A stretch of 6,505 nt of DNA, from the NCBI GenBank assembly GCA_023429275.1, contig JAEYWB010000274.1:1-6505 (forward strand), read 5' to 3'. The position numbers were made by a program, and so were the translations under genes. Below, in pieces: positions 5,146 through 6,505 of this stretch. The notes below the pieces were generated by a model. The model was not told the DNA's origin. It did no database searches and was given only the letters and a program-made list of their open reading frames with translations. This stretch comes from Planctomycetota bacterium (lineage in GTDB: Bacteria; Planctomycetota; Planctomycetia; Planctomycetales; Planctomycetaceae). Position 1 is the first letter of the stretch, and each line of letters starts with the position of its first letter.

Positions 5146-6192
5146 GTGAGGGGGAAATCTGTAGTCGTGCTCGGCCTCTTCGGCCTGCTTTGCGGCTGTC
5201 AGCAGAATGAGACGCCGGCCTATTCACCTTCCGAAGGGGTTCAGTCTCTCGCGAAGGAGCTTCAGACGGCGCTCGTGGCGGAAACGGTCGAGCATGCCGG
5301 CACGTTCGAATCTCCCCGGCTGATCGGAGCGTCGGACGTCACCACCGAGCACCTGCTCCACGGCCAGGCCGTATACGGACAGCAGTGCGCACAGTGTCAC
5401 GGCATTTCGGGGGACGGAAACGGTCCTGCCGCGAAAGAGATGTATCCCCGGCCGCGTGACTACCGGAAAGGGATCTTCAAGTTCATTACGACTCCGTACG
5501 GCGCGAAGCCGGTCCGGTCCGACCTGGTCAGAACGGTGAAGCAAGGGATCCGGGGGACATCGATGCCGGCGTTCTCCCTCCTTCCCGAGCAGGACATCCA
5601 GGCGGTTGTCGACTACGTCCTCGCGCTGACTCACCGCGGAGAACTCGAGGAGCTGCTGATCAGGATGGCGGACGACGAAGAGACCATCGATAAGGAGCTG
5701 GTCCTGGAGGAGTCGCTTCCGACGATCACCAGCCGTTGGCGCGAGGCCGAGACCTCCGTCGTGCAGCCACTGACGAGCCAGCCGCGGTTTACCCAGGAGC
5801 ATGTCGAACGGGGGAAGCAGGCGTTCCTCACGAAAGGGTGCTCGAAGTGCCACGGTGAGGACGGACGAGGCCAGACCGCCGAGAACATCGGAAAGGACGG
5901 CTGGGGCTTCGCGACCCGGGCCGCGGACCTGACCTCCGGAATGCTGCACGGCGGGCAGGAGCCGCTCGACGTCTATCGGCGGATCTACTCGGGGATCAAC
6001 GGAACTCCGATGCCGGGTTTTGGGCTCTCCCTGCAGATGGAACCCGACACGATCTGGGACCTCGTTGCCTACGTGAAGTCGGTCTCCGGCCGCCGTCGGG
6101 CGGGCGAAAGCCCTCCGCCTGGCGCGATCCGTCCCTATGTTCCGACGTCCGTCCCCGAAGGCGAAACGACCGCCGCCGCTGATGCGGAGTGA
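5146..6192 (+). CDS. Dihaem cytochrome c lipoprotein
   Basis: Starting at the GTG the product has 348 residues. MRGKSVVVLGLFGLLCGC is a short lipoprotein signal, with C18 as the probable lipidated residue (Leu-Cys-Gly before it is slightly unusual), so the protein should be membrane-anchored facing the periplasm. Two class I cytochrome c domains follow. The first has C81-A-Q-C84-H85 and a probable axial Met140 in GTSMPAF; the second has C232-S-K-C235-H236 and Met289 in GTPMPGF. A charged Glu/Asp-rich linker (about 165-200) separates them, and a Pro-rich tail ends the protein. Such proteins carry electrons to or from membrane respiratory complexes. The open frame extends upstream to 4921, but those codons lie mostly before the predicted promoter and encode nothing recognisable. 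The next gene follows by 68 bases on the same strand, suggesting an operon for a membrane redox complex. Cytochrome assignment is firm; the redox partner is unknown. Confidence 0.93.
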   Translation: MRGKSVVVLGLFGLLCGCQQNETPAYSPSEGVQSLAKELQTALVAETVEHAGTFESPRLIGASDVTTEHLLHGQAVYGQQCAQCHGISGDGNGPAAKEMYPRPRDYRKGIFKFITTPYGAKPVRSDLVRTVKQGIRGTSMPAFSLLPEQDIQAVVDYVLALTHRGELEELLIRMADDEETIDKELVLEESLPTITSRWREAETSVVQPLTSQPRFTQEHVERGKQAFLTKGCSKCHGEDGRGQTAENIGKDGWGFATRAADLTSGMLHGGQEPLDVYRRIYSGINGTPMPGFGLSLQMEPDTIWDLVAYVKSVSGRRRAGESPPPGAIRPYVPTSVPEGETTAAADAE

Positions 6193-6203
6193 TCGCATCA
6201 CTC
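6187..6203 (+). repeat. Perfect hairpin overlapping the dihaem cytochrome stop codon
   Basis: GAGTGAT (6187-6193) and ATCACTC (6197-6203) form a seven-base stem with the three-base loop CGC; the TGA stop is inside the left arm. GGGCTTT follows, too poor in T to be a convincing terminator. It may act as a message-stabilising or weak attenuating structure between this gene and the next. Confidence 0.35.
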
Positions 6204-6260
6204 GGGCTTTCATAGTCGCTGGTCCTCCCCCTGTTGCCGCTACGTTCCGTGAGCGATTCC

Positions 6261-6505
6261 ATGACTGACCGCGCCGAACTGGCCGAAGAACTCGCCCGAC
6301 TTCGAGAGCGGGTTGCCGACCTGGAGTCCCGGCTCGAAACGGAGCCCCGGCCGCAATGGGCGTCCGGCTCCTTCTACACCGCCTACTACGCGAACTCCGG
6401 TTTTCTCCTCGGCCTGTTCGGGGCGATGACCAGCCTGATTGTCAACGTGATCGGCGCCCCCCTGGTCGGCAAGAGTCCCCTCGAGCGGATCCGGGTCTAT
6501 CTCAC
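6261..6505 (+). CDS. Unidentified membrane protein with N-terminal coiled coil, partial
   Basis: The ATG at 6261 opens a frame that continues past the right edge; 81 complete codons are visible. I do not recognise a named family. Residues 5-26 (start AELAEELARLRERV) are a Leu-spaced, charged helix typical of a short coiled coil. A conserved-looking aromatic stretch SGSFYTAYYANSGF (about 35-48) follows, then a hydrophobic helix from about 48 to 70 (GLFGAMTSLIVNVIG) and a basic segment with SPLERIRVYL. This suggests a cytoplasmic N-terminal coiled coil followed by membrane segments. No good ribosome binding site is visible. It lies 68 bases after the dihaem lipoprotein on the same strand, so it is probably in its operon and may be a subunit or assembly partner of the same membrane complex; that link is inference from position only. 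Confidence 0.72.
   Translation, partial: MTDRAELAEELARLRERVADLESRLETEPRPQWASGSFYTAYYANSGFLLGLFGAMTSLIVNVIGAPLVGKSPLERIRVYL

Noticed and set aside
4751..5227. Minus-strand open frame of 158 codons across the divergent control region
   Set aside because: Overlaps the dihaem cytochrome start, its promoter and the repeat array; the protein is low in hydrophobic content and resembles no family.

Overview
The window is GC-rich, densely coding DNA holding five genes and a sixth that is cut, all with good protein-family or structural support except the last. Lipoprotein and exported c-type cytochromes, an NtrC-type activator with sigma-54-like promoters, and a TPC-type metal ATPase suggest an environmental respiratory bacterium. 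My best guess from overall feel is a member of the Planctomycetota, but nothing here proves the phylum.

Left part, minus strand, read right to left: an orphan NtrC-type response regulator (3224-4633), a small exported monohaem cytochrome resembling class II cytochromes c' (2358-2837), a P1B metal-transporting ATPase with a TPC membrane motif (292-2277), and the first 44 codons of a universal stress protein (1-132). Right part, plus strand: a dihaem cytochrome c lipoprotein (5146-6192), then the start of a protein with a coiled coil and a membrane segment (6261 to the window end).

The most informative signal lies between the genes. Sigma-54 (-24/-12) type sequences with correct GG-N10-GC spacing lie in front of the class II cytochrome (2955-2970, minus, one mismatch to TGGCACG-N4-TTGCW), the dihaem lipoprotein (5079-5094, plus), and more weakly the regulator itself (4720-4735, minus) and the universal stress protein (199-214, minus). 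An 11-base motif, CACTGTGTGAC, is shared by the two long intergenic regions at positions fitting an upstream activator site; in the divergent region its GTGTGAC core belongs to a helically phased series (4860, 4870, 4890). I infer a compact local regulon: the regulator, with sigma-54 RNA polymerase, switches on electron-carrier, metal-efflux and stress genes on both sides of itself.

The two strongest promoters also decide gene starts. The longest reading frames of both cytochrome genes would begin at or upstream of the predicted transcription start. The internal starts chosen here (ATG at 2837 and GTG at 5146) give clean export signals, and the latter has a strong ribosome binding site. A plausible physiological theme is a response to low oxygen or redox or metal stress, but the signal sensed, the partner kinase and the metal transported cannot be read from this window.
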